Source: Arenicola marina (taxonomy: Eukaryota > Annelida > Polychaeta > Arenicolidae). From it: a DNA stretch of 64,000 nt. Below the pieces are notes generated by a model that did no database searches, was not told where the DNA came from, and worked only from the letters and a program-made list of their open reading frames with translations. The stretch covers positions 11,601,574-11,665,573 of the forward strand of contig OZ025248.1 in the NCBI GenBank assembly GCA_964019135.1. The letters are read 5' to 3'. Below, one piece after another: positions 37,021 to 48,065 of the stretch (position 1 is its first letter; each line of letters opens with the position of its first letter). Both the position numbers and the translations under genes were made by a program.

Positions 37021-37860
37021 GATCGAGGAAGCATTGTGTTAGGGGGGCGGGGGCATGGGGTTGACCAAGGGAGTATTGTCTTGGGGGGCAGGGGGCATGG
37101 GGCTGACCGAGGGAGTATTGTCATGGGGGACGGGGGGGGGATTGGGCTGACCGAGGGAGTATTGTCTCGGGGGAAAGGGGGCATGGGGCTGATCGAGGGA
37201 GTATTGTCATGGGGGGCAGGGGACATGGGGCTGATCGAGGAAGTATTTTCATGTGGAGGGAGGCGGCATGGGGCTGACCGAGGGCGTATTGCCATGATTG
37301 AGGAGGAGGAATGGGCTGATCAAGGGAGTTGTCTCGGGGGAGGGGGGGGGGGAGTGGGAATGGGGCTGACCGAAGGAGTATTGTCTCGAGGGGGGGGGGG
37401 GGTGTATTGTCTTGGGGATGGGGCTGACCGAGGAAGTATTGTCATGAGGAGGGAGGAGGCGTCGGGCTGACCGAGGGAGTATTGTCATGGAGAGAGAGGG
37501 CATGGGGCTGACCCAGGGAGTATAGCCTTAGGGTGTGTGGGGCGGGATGAAGCATGGAGCTGATTGTCAGGAGTATTGTTATGGGGAAAGGGGCATAGGG
37601 CTGACTGAGGGAGTATTGCCATGAGGGAGGAAGGGCGTGGGGCTGATTGAGGGAGCATAGCTTTAGGGGGCGGGGGGGGGGGTATGAGGCATGGGGCTGA
37701 TCGAGGGAGTATTGTCATGAAGGGGACAGGGTGATTGTCAAAGGGGGAGGGGAGTGGCGGTAGAAAGCATTGTGTGTGTGTGGGAGGTGGGGGGGCACGG
37801 TCTGTGAGGGAATTGTGGGGATTTGCCCGGGGTGGGGGGGGGGGCAGTTGTCCGGGGATA
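37020..37860. repeat. G-rich ~60-bp minisatellite
   Basis: Units contain CATGGGGCTGACCGAGGGAG followed by TATTGTC and a G-rich spacer of variable length with runs of 8-13 G. Two further units appear near 37,995-38,080. The minus-strand frames (PPHDNTPSISPMPP and similar) are translations of the repeat. Confidence 0.85.
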
Positions 37861-38140
37861 ATTTAGCCGGTAGGGAGGGCGTCTTTAAGACACAGATTGA
37901 CAGATTGCAGATCGGCAGATTGCAGTTTCACGCAATTATTCGTTAAATCAGTCCACCAATGCAATACCATGTCATCCATATGTACTCTAACATACCAGAT
38001 ACCATGGGGCTGACCGCAGGAGTATTGACATGAGGGGGGAGGGGGCGTGGAGCTGACCGAGGCAGTATTGTTTGGGTTTTCCCAAAAGACATAACGTTGT
38101 GTGGTTATGCCCTTCGCTTTGCCGTCTGTCTGTTATAGTA

Positions 38141-38557
38141 CTGTGGCCCATAGGTACAACGGTGGCCCTGAGGGTATTTCTGCGCTCCGCAAGGTGAAAC
38201 GGCTCCGCGGAGGTCTGGCGAAATGTACCGAGCGGAGCGGAGAAATAGACTGCGCGGAGCGAAGAAATGTACTGCGCGGAGCGGAGAAATGACCTACGCG
38301 GAGCCGTTTCACCGCACGGAGCGGAGAAATATACTGCGCGGAGCGGAAAGATATACTGCGCGGAGCGGAAAGATATACTGCGCGGAACGGAGAAATGTAC
38401 TGCGCGAAGCGAAGAAATGTACACGCGAAGCGAAGAAATGTACACGCGGACCAAAGAAATGTACTGCGCAGAACGAAGAAATGACCTCTGCAGTGCCGTT
38501 TCACCTCGCTGAGCGGAGCAATACCCTCAGCGCAACCGTTGTACCTATGGGCCACAG
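38141..38557. mobile_element. TA-flanked MITE with internal minisatellite
   Basis: CTGTGGCCCATAGGTACAAC (38,141-38,160) is the complement of the right end GTTGTACCTATGGGCCACAG (38,538-38,557), with TA outside both ends. Homology of the arms continues to roughly 60 bp. The middle (38,220-38,470) is a tandem repeat of about 20-23 bp built on GCGCGGAGCGGAGAAATGTA. The 417-bp element is non-coding and of mariner-type target preference. Confidence 0.85.
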
Positions 38558-38559
38558 TA

Positions 38560-40860
38560 TAAAAGCGACCGCGCTGCGTGCCTGCGTCCCATTGAAAGAA
38601 ACCACCTGGTTGACTGTGGGTTTTCTGGGCCATGGATTCCGCCACCAGCGAACTCAACCCCTCTACCAGCGGTGTAGTGTATGATTCTGACGAGTGAGGG
38701 TGAAGAAGGTGGGAGGGAATGACTGCAGGAGCCTGGTGGATGGGAGTGGGGAGCAGGGACATGAGTCCTTGAGGCCATGGGCGGCTGCGGGGGCGATTCA
38801 TTCCTGGTTCCTGTTCTTCTTTCCCACGAGTGTGCCCCCCCCCCCCCCTCCCGCCTCTCCCAATATATCACGTCACAATATATCAACAATACGGTGCCTT
38901 ATCGCGAACCAGCTCCGGCGCCGACTTTAACATGGAAAACCCCATAAGCAATGTTTGGCCCTCTAGCGGGAAAAGTAAAATAGAAAGTCTCTTTTTTTAA
39001 CTAAGAAACAACTAGGCGGTAAAATTAGACGTTCTGTGACCCGAATCCGATCTCTCTATTCCTAATATTAATTATACAGTGAATTTACTTCGTATTTAAA
39101 TATTATATTTTTTTGACGTCATGTGACGTCATTGACGGCAAACTTTTCTTCGGGAACTGGGTCATACCGACTCCATTAATACATCTTTGGAGGTTGAGGA
39201 CGATTGAGAAAGTTAAAGTGGGAAAACAACGTGCATCTAGTTTGAACATAAGGACAAGGTGAACTATGACGTCATTTTGCGCGAAACTTCTTCCTACGCG
39301 CCAAAAAATTGTCCATATTAAAGTTGTGTCCCCTAGTCAGTGGAACATTTTGACGCTGGTCGCATCTCTTTAGGACAAATATTAAGCAAGCCTTAGCACT
39401 TTTACGTTTTCCCTTTAATCGGATGGCCTTGACCTGTGACCTTTGACATTGGGACGTCCGTCACTTGAAAATTGTAGAGGCTCGGACATGCCATACTTCC
39501 ATCAAAGTTGGTGAACGATAGCTGTTGTCGTTAGGACAGTAAGATGATACGAAAAAAAATATATATACATACCTCGAGATTAAAGTGGCTAAAAGTCCTA
39601 GTCCAAGTTACATAAGACGAAATATTGATATTTCGTCTTAACAAACACGACCAACCGACATATGCCGAAAATTGAAAATTGAAAATTTTCGTCATAACAA
39701 GTTCAATATGTCTCTCCATTCCCAGTCTTCATATTTTCATATGCTATGTTAAATCCTAATCTTGTATCTAAGTCGAGAAAATCCCTCTGTATGTATATGT
39801 AATATGTATAAATAATTGGACATACATGTATGTCTAAATAATATAATAGGACATATGTCCAACTTATTTAAAGATGAATGCAACAATTTTACGTTTAATT
39901 TCTTGAATGCATGTTTAATACTATATGAAAGTCCACTTTGACTTTGCCATAGCATATGCAGGACTAATGGCACTCAGCCAATCCCGGGGGTTTAAAAATT
40001 ACCCGTTATCGGCCTAGTATGCTGAGAGCCGCTCCAGGCCGGTTCCCAGCCTAGCACACAAGGGGATGATTCATCAACCAGTGGATAAGTCTATTGGTCT
40101 GGATATATTGCATAGATACATTCAAGTAAATAAATAGTGACTTACCAGCGGGTTTCAATCGAGGTGTCTCTCCCTGCGTCTCTCCGTCAGGTATTGACGT
40201 TGACGCTACACGATGGTTTACAAATGAGGAGTCTACGTGACCATGCGCATGTATAGGCGGCGGCTAGAGCTTTCTTCGTTGGTGAAGTGGTCTTGTGGTC
40301 AACTGCTCATGCACATGACACATGCACACGCTTACGCTGTACTAGCAGCGTGGTGAACAAATCCTACTGGGGGTGTTTTTCTGAAATAAAGGCGAGGGTC
40401 AAAGGTAGATGAGCCATATCTCCGGGCTTAGCCCAAATGGAACCCATGGGATTGTCCTTTTACTTGGCATCGTCACCCCATTGGCGAACTCGTCACCCCC
40501 TTCGACCCCCCCCCCCCCCTCCTCCGCGCTTGACGAATCTTCCCCCCGCCCCACTGGAAGAAAAACCTATTTATATGAGTGGAAATAAGCGAGGACGTGC
40601 GCGAGCCAAATTGCAAAAACAAACCTCGACCGGAGTATTCTTTCCCGGTTAGACAATGAATCAGTGACCGTAAATCACGGAGGTCGACCTGCTACAGTAC
40701 CTAGGACTTACCGTGGAATCTAGACTCTAAACAAATTTAGAGCAAGGTCCTCCCTAGGAATGGCCTCATGAAGAGACTCAGAGACACTAACTAAAAAACA
40801 TTACGAGCATGGCATAATGAAGATACTAAGACGTAAGCCTATTTGCACTTCATCTGTTGC
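38560..40860. other. Intergenic, no gene seen
   Basis: Mostly unique AT-rich sequence with C-runs near 38,837 and 40,508. Short frames show no recognisable protein similarity. Confidence 0.5.
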
Positions 40861-40865
40861 CAGTG

Positions 40866-41361
40866 TGAATGAATGAATGACTGAATCTCCTTTATTCCAC
40901 CACCTCCTGGTGAGCATTGGAACAGGTCAATTAACACCTAACCAAATTAGAAAACAAAAGCAACAAAAAACACACATAACAAAGTAATTAAACAATCGGT
41001 CACAAATCTAATTTCACGGTCAGCAACATGTGAACATTTTGTCGTATGACATTCTTTGCCAAGCGTTGCCACATATATTGGTTAAAAGGCTAAGCTGCTC
41101 TGGGGTGGTGTCATTGTCAGGAGGCTTGCCTGCAATTACTCGAGTTAATTCACTCTCTTTCATATTGTATAGATATTCGCTTGTTGGCACTTCACATGTA
41201 TTTACAATTAGTACCCAGAAGTATTCACGGGCCTCACGGTATGCCACGCAATGATGTAAATTGTGATTGAGAATACCCGTATATGCACGGTCACAATGTA
41301 CGCATACGTATGTCTTGGTGTCGTGTATGACACAGTTCAAACGAGTGTTGCCTGTGACCAC
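40866..41361 (-). mobile_element. 3' end of a non-LTR retrotransposon (LINE)
   Basis: The minus-strand frame 41,361-41,020 carries a CxxC-H-C pattern (YVCVHCDRAYTGILNHNLHH, then C) followed by a helical tail (LTNICGNAWQRM), as in LINE C-termini. It is followed downstream on the same strand by a short tail ending AATAAAGGAGATTCAGTCAT and ATTC microsatellite repeats at about 40,870, typical of a LINE 3' end. The element is 5'-truncated. Confidence 0.6.
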
Positions 41362-41914
41362 GCGTACGGTATTCTAAAGTCCATATAGACTTTACGCCAA
41401 AGACTCCCCCTCTGATCTTTTCAAGGCGTCTGTATTCCGACCAGCGGCGCGCGGCCGTTCTCACCAGCTATTTCATCAGGTTATATTTTTTCAGGATTTC
41501 CATGATGTCGCTAATATACAAAAACTTTGCCCTGGGCCCTGGGATCGATAAGGACCCTCCACAAATATGCGTTTCGCTAATGCGTTTTTTGTTGAGCCGA
41601 GCGAGCCGGGCGAGCTGAGTTGAGCTAGCTGGTTTGATCTTGTCAGAACTTGCAAGTTTTTGGTTTCATGGAAGTTAGACGACTTGCCCCTTGACGCTAT
41701 CGCGTCTCGTGCTTTATTTTGGCCCATGAACTCCAGCTCGTTCTTTAATTTGGCCAATGCACTCCAGCTCATTCTTTACCTCGTACTTCTTCCACACGCT
41801 CGTTATACAGTGCAACCTGACATGCATTTGCCTTTTTATCTCTTCGTAATTTGCTATCAAAAATATTACCTTCGACTTGGTTGGATTATATGTGAACTGC
41901 CACCTTCGGCTGTA
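41362..41914. other. Intergenic stretch with short GAGC/CCAATG repeats
   Basis: Contains a short direct repeat (GCTCGTTCTTTAATTTGGCC near 41,738 and a related word near 41,768). No gene was found. Confidence 0.4.
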
Positions 41915-42270
41915 GTAATAAAAGGGGTACACCTTTAATTACTTAAGCGGTATCCCTTAATTAATTAAGCGATATTCCTTATATATTTAGGAGGTACCAC
42001 TTAAATAATTAAGGGATACCCCTTAAGGGGCACCCGTTAAACATTTAGGGTTAGGATTTTAACGCTTACTTAATTATTTTAATTATTTAAGCGGTACCCC
42101 TTAATTATATAAGGGATATCCCTTATATAGTTAGGAGGTACCACTTAAATAAGAAAGGGATACCCCTTAACATTAAGCGATCCCTCTCTACCTTAAGGGG
42201 TACCCGTTAAACATTTTAGGGGTAACGCTTAAATACTTAAGTGTTAACGCTTAAATAATTAAATGTTAGC
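41915..42270. repeat. AT-rich tandem/palindromic repeat (TTAAGCGGTACCCCTTAA)
   Basis: Degenerate units of about 20-40 bp combine TTAATTAATTAAGCG, GGTACCACTTAAATAATTAA and GGGATACCCCTTAAGG. Many are themselves palindromic. Non-coding. Confidence 0.8.
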
Positions 42271-43700
42271 CCGATGTGCTGTCATAGCATTTATTCCGCT
42301 TCCGACCCTCTTGTGTGTGAACTTGTGTGTCTGGTACAAGAGGAGTTGCCACGCGAGCCTGACGAAGGCGTACGGCTGGCTCCATCTACTGGGCGGAGAA
42401 ATAGAAGTTATAATAGGTTTTTTTTGAGTAATCGGCCAATGAAGTTTTAGTGTGATTAAAACTGTAAAGCAATCGCTATGACTACATGAATGCAAGTAGA
42501 TGATCCACATGTGGTGTAATATGCACCAATGTTAGTGACATGTGTACCAAATGGCATCAAAATCGAATCTGTAGTTTGGACGCTAGAAAATAATAACACT
42601 TTAACATGGTCAATCCCATTATGAAGCCTCGATACGCCAAATGACGGACGGCGCGGTGATGTTTCGGCCTATTACTCGGCCGATATTGCATGTACAGAGT
42701 CGTAATCGGTACTAAATTGTTCAAGTTGCACCATTGGCATCCTAGATGGCCCATATGTTGTGGAATATGTATCAATGTTAGTGATATCATGTGTGCCAAA
42801 ATTGCATCGAAGTGAGAGAAATAGTTGACATCAACCCGGCGTTTTGAATTTTAGGGGGCCATAACTCGGTTAATATTTGAGCTAGGGAGCCCAGATTTGG
42901 CATGAAGCTGAAGAAAATGTGATCTAGATGCAGGCAAATCTCCATGGAATTACCATAGGATGCTTAGTTTGGCGGTTAGAGCGCTCGCAAGAGATGCCCC
43001 CCCCCCGTCCTACTGACGTTCTCATTATGAGTCAACGGCGATATTGCCCGGCGCTCCTTTAGGCTGCGATGGCCGCGTTGGCTTAATAGCGACGCTAGAG
43101 AGTCGGGATTGGTTGCAAAAGACGGGAAAACGTCCACTTAGGGAACGAATCCGCATTTGCCTTTAGCCTAGTACGCTTAGTTTCGCCGCTAGAGGGCTCT
43201 ATTCAATTCAATTCATTGCTCTTTCAGCGATCCATTTGGGCTCAATACAGCTTTTAATGGGCAACTTCGGGCTTGAACGCCTTCAGAGATCGACTTCCAA
43301 ATTATCAAGAGTTTCGGAATGGCCATCATCAGTTCGTTCGTAGATGGGCGATGCAGGTCAAAGGTCAGGCTCACCGGATTTTTTTTAAGCAGCCAACATA
43401 GCGCTATGTAGCCGCGATACGATGAACAACGAATGAGCGACGTTTGCATGCAAGATATCGCATGCGAATTCTCGCGATGTCAGCCATGTTTGCTCAATCT
43501 GTTCCGGAGTCGGTTGTTGTCGTTGCATAATTCTTTATTTGTCGCGACTACACAGCAGTACATGTCTCGTTTACATTTTAATGAAATAAATAAATTACTT
43601 AGAAATCGCATTTACGGGGCCTGTCAAGCGCGGTAACGATGCGATATTGGGGGTTGAAGCGGGTGCCTGTCGCTCAGTTCCAGCGGGAGTTGGACACCTT
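42271..43700. other. Intergenic with an internal ~240-bp diverged direct repeat
   Basis: About 42,495-42,590 and 42,745-42,830 share GTGGTGTAATATGCACCAAT / TTGTGGAATATGTATCAATG followed by GTTAGTGA and TGTGTACCAAA/TGTGTGCCAAA, so a unit of roughly 250 bp is duplicated. No gene is recognised. Confidence 0.5.
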
Positions 43701-44560
43701 GTGTGTTTAGTATGCGTTGTGGGGCCCCCTACCCCCCCCTACCCCCCCCCCCCCCCCCGGCCTCCCCCCTCCACTGATTTACTGTGCCTGTGGTGGCGAT
43801 GGTGTTTGTGGTAGGCGTTGGAGATGGGGTTGAGGGGAAGGAAGGGGCACATTGGGTTTGGGGTGGAGGGATAGTAGTCTGGTCCAGATCATAACCGGAT
43901 AGGGTGGGGTGGGGCGTGGTGGATGAGTGGGTAACGTCCTACCCGTGTCACTTGAAGGTAAGTATATTTTGTGCCGTCGACAGTTTGGCGCCCCTTCAAT
44001 CTTTTTTTGCGCGCAAACACTATTTATTTTTTACACAAATAAAGCCTCTCCCCCTTTTGCCACTTCCCCACCACTTCTCGGCCCTCCATGCCTGGCCAGC
44101 GGCCCCCACCCGTCCTCCCAACGCCACCCCACCCCTCACGACCGGGCGGCCGGCCAGAGACGCAAGGTACGCCGGCGTCAGTAATCGATAATGGCGGAGA
44201 CGCAAGGTACGCCGGCGTGAGGAGTCCATAATGGAAGGCACGGCAAAGTCCCGGGTTACGCGCCCCCAAACACGGACTAAATATAGTGACCGTAGATACG
44301 CTCAAGTGTCAGGTACCCGGGAGGCGGTGGGGAGGGTCTAGCATATCTGAGGCCGGTTGGTTGGCCCGGGGCCAGGAGAGGCGAGGCCCGCTCCCCTCCG
44401 TCGCCCTTTGTACCCCCTCCCCTCCCCCCCCCACTCCCACCTCCCGCTCCCCGCGCCTCCAGTAGGTACGTACACCCGGAGGACGCGTGGGGTGGAGGAA
44501 GGGATGGGTCAAGGGGGGGGGGGGGGTAGGAGGAGGTGATCACAAGAACGCTCGACGCCA
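43701..44560. repeat. GC-rich low-complexity region
   Basis: Long C- and G-runs (near 43,735-43,760 and 44,511-44,526) sit among C-rich tracts. A 34-bp direct repeat containing GAGACGCAAGGTACGCCGGC lies at about 44,157 and 44,196. The GC content differs strongly from the neighbourhood. It could be a CpG-rich regulatory area, but no gene start was identified. Confidence 0.5.
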
Positions 44561-44819
44561 AGACTTGAGATAAAAAAAAATCTCAAAAATAGCTGTTTCT
44601 TCTTTATAGCTGCTTTGGGTCTCTAAATCAACTGATCTGGAGGTCCAGGGTGGGAGGGGTGATTGCGGGCTTGAGTGCGGTGGGCGGGGGAGGGAGGTGT
44701 GGGCAAGATGACCTAAAGGAGGCTACCTATTTGCAGTCGATCTATATTTTATGGCTTAGGGACCGTTTTGCAAGGGATCGTAGGTAAAAGCACAAAAGTC
44801 TCTTTCATGGAAGTAAACA

Positions 44820-45905
44820 GTGTCGTTCTGTGGTCTCCACTCAGACCTGTAGAGCCGAACACGGTTCATGAGAGTGAACTCTGTTACTCTTTGGTCTGGG
44901 AGAGTGAACTGTAACACTCTGATTCATGAGGGGGAACTGTGACTGGTTTGTGAGAGTGAACTATCTGGTCCGTAAGAGCAAACGCTCTGTTCCACGAAAG
45001 TCAGCTCTGTGACTATCAGGTCCGTGAAGGTGAGCACTGTCTTTTAATCGCAGGTCCGTGAGAGTGAACTCAATCCGTGAGAGTGAACTACGAAAGTAGG
45101 CTTTGTGACTCTCTTGTCTATGAGACTCTATGTGCACGCTCTGTGACACTCTTGTCGGTGCGAGTGAACACTATGACTCTCTATGGTCTGTGAGGGTGAA
45201 CAGTATCTGAGACTCTGGTCTGAGTGGGTGTACACTATCTGTGACTTCCTTGTCGGTGCGAGTGAACACTCTGTGACTCCCTGGTCCGTGAGATTGAAAA
45301 TTGTGACTCTGTAGTCCATGAAGGTGAACAGTGTGTGTGACTCTCTAGTCCTTGAGAGTAAACGCTCTGTTCCACGAAAGTCAGCTCTGTGACTCTCAGG
45401 TCCGTGAAGGTGAGCACTGTGTTACTCTCAAGTTCCTGAGAGTGAACTCAGTAACTCTCTCGTCCATGAGAGTGAACTCAGTAACTCTCTCGTCCGTGAG
45501 ACTGAACTCTCTGGTCTGTAAAAATGAACTATCTGAGACTTTCTGATCCGTGAGGGTGAACACTCACTGTGACTCTCTGGTCTTTGAGGGTGTACACTCT
45601 CTACCTCTGGCCTAAGAGTGAACACACTCTGTGACTCTCTGGTCCGTGAGGGTGTACGTTGTGACTCTCTGGTCCGCGAGGGTGTATATTGTGACTCTCT
45701 GGTCAGTGAGGGTGTACATTGTGACTCACTGGTCAGTGAGGGTGAACACTCTCTGTGACTCACTGGTCCGTGAGGGTGAACACTCACTGTGACTCTCTGG
45801 TCCGTGTAGGTGAACACTCTCTCTGACTCGTTGGTCCGTGAGGGTGAACACTCTCTGTGACTCTCTTGCCTGTGAGGGTGAACACTCTCTGTGACTCTCT
45901 GGTGA
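44820..45905. repeat. ~32-bp minisatellite (GTGACTCTCTGGTCCGTGAG)
   Basis: More than 25 degenerate units of about 30-45 bp have the form GTGACTCTCTGGTCCGTGAG followed by GGTGAACACTCTCT. Units are most alike towards the right end (45,600-45,900). The minus-strand Ser/Arg/Glu-rich frames are translations of the repeat. Confidence 0.93.
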
Positions 45906-45959
45906 CACAATAATACTATCTGAGTTTTGACTCCACTATGAGTATTCTAATGGAAATGA

Positions 45960-46065
45960 ACTTGGTTACATCAGATACCCAGAATTAATGCAGGTGCCAG
46001 GGTTTGAACCTACGACCTGTAGTTCAGCCGGCTTGCCAATAGACATGTGGTAAAAAGGGTCTCCC
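45960..46065 (-). repeat. tRNA-derived SINE head
   Basis: On the minus strand TTGGCAAGCCGGCTGAAC fits an A box, and GTAGGTTCAAACCCTGGC, about 25 bp later, fits a B box (consensus GGTTCGANTCC). No full cloverleaf with a sensible acceptor stem was found, so a SINE is likelier than a tRNA gene. Confidence 0.45.
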
Positions 46066-46404
46066 ACGTGCCTTATGTCGGAGTGAAGCAACCCACACTC
46101 TGACATTAAGGCTCGCCCACCCGTGAGTCATTTTTCTATGAAGTTTGAAATAATTGCTAATAGTAGTTACAAGTGAGCAGTAAACATCTCCTGCTGCTTT
46201 GTTTGTCCGACTTGTTTGTCCGACATGACGCACATGGAAGACTTTTGTTCGCCACATGATTGGATAAAAAACAACAGTGATGTCAATGAATAATTGACAG
46301 CTTGGATCGGTCTATTGAGCTAGGAATTGGATCTGCACATTAGGCAATAACATAAACCAAAGCTTGTATATGCCATGACAATTGGAAGCAAAGCTGAAAA
46401 TTGG

Positions 46405-46510
46405 CCCAAGATATGGGTGGGTGTGGGCTTTGAACCCGTAACCCAATGTTCTGCAGTGGACTGACACCCACCAGACGCATGCTCTGCTGACGCTTCCACC
46501 CACCACCCCG
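46405..46510 (-). repeat. Second tRNA-like SINE head
   Basis: On the minus strand, AGCGTCAGCAGAGCATGCGT (A-box region) is followed by GGGTTACGGGTTCAAAGCCC, a good B box. The longer spacing could reflect a long variable arm or decay. It is not obviously the same family as 45,960-46,065. Confidence 0.38.
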
Positions 46511-46597
46511 CGTCCTAACAAAACCTGCCTGCCAAGACTGAGTACCTCCAATCTCTACGTGACGTGCTTTGCCTCACGTGACAGATAGTTCCGGGGT

Positions 46598-46770
46598 AAG
46601 ATAATAACCTGTCCGGCCGTGATAACCTGTCTGAGCACGCTTCTGTCATGCCACTAACCCTAACCAGAACCCTAATACTAATCCTAACCTTGACCATAAC
46701 CTAACTTAACATAACCCGAAACCTAACACGTCACCCGGACACTTAATACGGCGGCCAGGTTATTACGCTC
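46598..46770. mobile_element. MITE with CCTAACC-rich core, copy 1
   Basis: The left end GATAATAACCTGTCCGGCCG is related to the complement of the right end (GGCGGCCAGGTTATTACGCT). The core is CCTAACC/CCCTAA-rich. It is the same family as 47,827-48,065, with the core in the opposite orientation. Confidence 0.5.
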
Positions 46771-47826
46771 CACATGACCGACCTTTTGAACTTACGTCTA
46801 TACAAATTCAGGGAGAGGAACGACAGTTTGGGAAGAGCAACATACCGGCGGCATCTAGAACGTAGCATGTGACATCAAGTTTAAGCAAATAGAGTATTTG
46901 CTCTCATAAATATATCAGTTGACCTATTTGTGGTTGTAGTATAAAAGTATAACAATGTGAAAAGCTAACTATACTAATGGTGCATTGGTGACAGACGTAC
47001 ATGCCCTATGTAAATCGGCTGTTCTTGACATTTTGCTGGGTGAGCAAACCCGAAAAAGTTGTAAAGAATTACTTTTCCTTTTCTGACCCCCCCCCCTCCC
47101 ACTAATGCCCTATACAATACTGCCACTCCTACACTTACCCACTGCCTCTCCACTTTGGTCCTACTTCATCACATCACACGTCACACGCTTCACGCACGAG
47201 TTTACGATCTCCCCTCAGAGCGTGTTACGCTTACGCCGTAGTCCCTCTGCCCCACGTCAAATTTTACCATCAGAATTATCCTTCATACGCAAAATTTTTA
47301 ATGAATCCAATCGAACGTAGATTCGCAGTTTGCCATTAAATACACCAGGGAATAGCATTAACTGTGTTGCTGGTGAGGTACGAGAGTAATTCATTACGTT
47401 ACTTTTTGCTTAACTCTTCCGTTGTGATAATTCGACAACAGAATGTTGATATTTTTCAAATTCTGCATAGAAAATACAATTTTTTGATAGAAAGAATATT
47501 TTTAAAGCCATTTGTGACCACAATACCAGACTAATACCGTTGAAGTCAACCGTGAGGCGGGCAGTGACGTGGGACAGAGGTGATGTGAGGAACGAGCTCC
47601 CTCTGCTGCCAGAGTGGTGAGTTTACTGTCGTTCACGACCGGTCAGGTGACACCCTTTGGTCTTGGCCCATCACTTCAAAAACAATCCACCGCCCGTATT
47701 GCCTGTCATATCATATTAGTGCCTTGTAGCCCGTTTCTCATGGACAAGGGGCGAGTCCCATTCCGTATGTTTGTCCAAAAGACAATACACGACACACATT
47801 AAAACGTGTTGGGACGTGAATACGTC
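46771..47826. other. Intergenic, no gene seen
   Basis: Mixed sequence with a C-run near 47,088. The frames at 47,105-47,320 and 47,614-47,802 show no recognisable similarity. Confidence 0.45.
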
Positions 47827-48065
47827 CGGTGTAACATGGTAACCTGTCTGGCGTGATAAAGTGTTCGGCCGACGTATGCGCATGCGCGGCGAATGGGGTT
47901 GCTATATAAATAGCGCATGTATGTTAGGTTTATGGTTAGGTTAGGATTAGGTTAGGGCCAGGGTTAGGGTTAGTGTTTGGATTCGGGTTCTGGTCAGGGT
48001 TAGTGACATGAAAGAAGCGTGGCCGGACAGGTTATCACGGCCGGACAGGTTATTATGTTACACCG
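47827..48065. mobile_element. MITE with telomere-like TTAGGG core, copy 2
   Basis: The left end CGGTGTAACATGGTAACCTG and the complement of the right end (CGGTGTAACATAATAACCTG) match except at two positions, giving TIRs of about 22 bp. The core near 47,935-47,975 reads GGTTAGGATTAGGTTAGGGC and GGGTTAGGGTTAG, close to the animal telomere repeat. It is short and internal, so an element core rather than a chromosome end is the simplest reading. Confidence 0.65.

Noticed and set aside
36996-37718. Proline/serine-rich proteins (SISPMPP-type) on the minus strand
   Set aside because: They follow the G-rich minisatellite unit and lack any start context or non-repeat sequence.
45428-45910. Ser/Arg/Glu-rich 160-residue frame
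   Set aside because: It is a translation of the 32-bp minisatellite.
46405-46510. Functional tRNA gene
   Set aside because: A and B boxes are present, but no acceptor stem or standard cloverleaf could be folded by eye; a SINE head is likelier.
47935-47975. Interstitial telomere
   Set aside because: Too short and irregular, and enclosed by matched inverted ends of a MITE.
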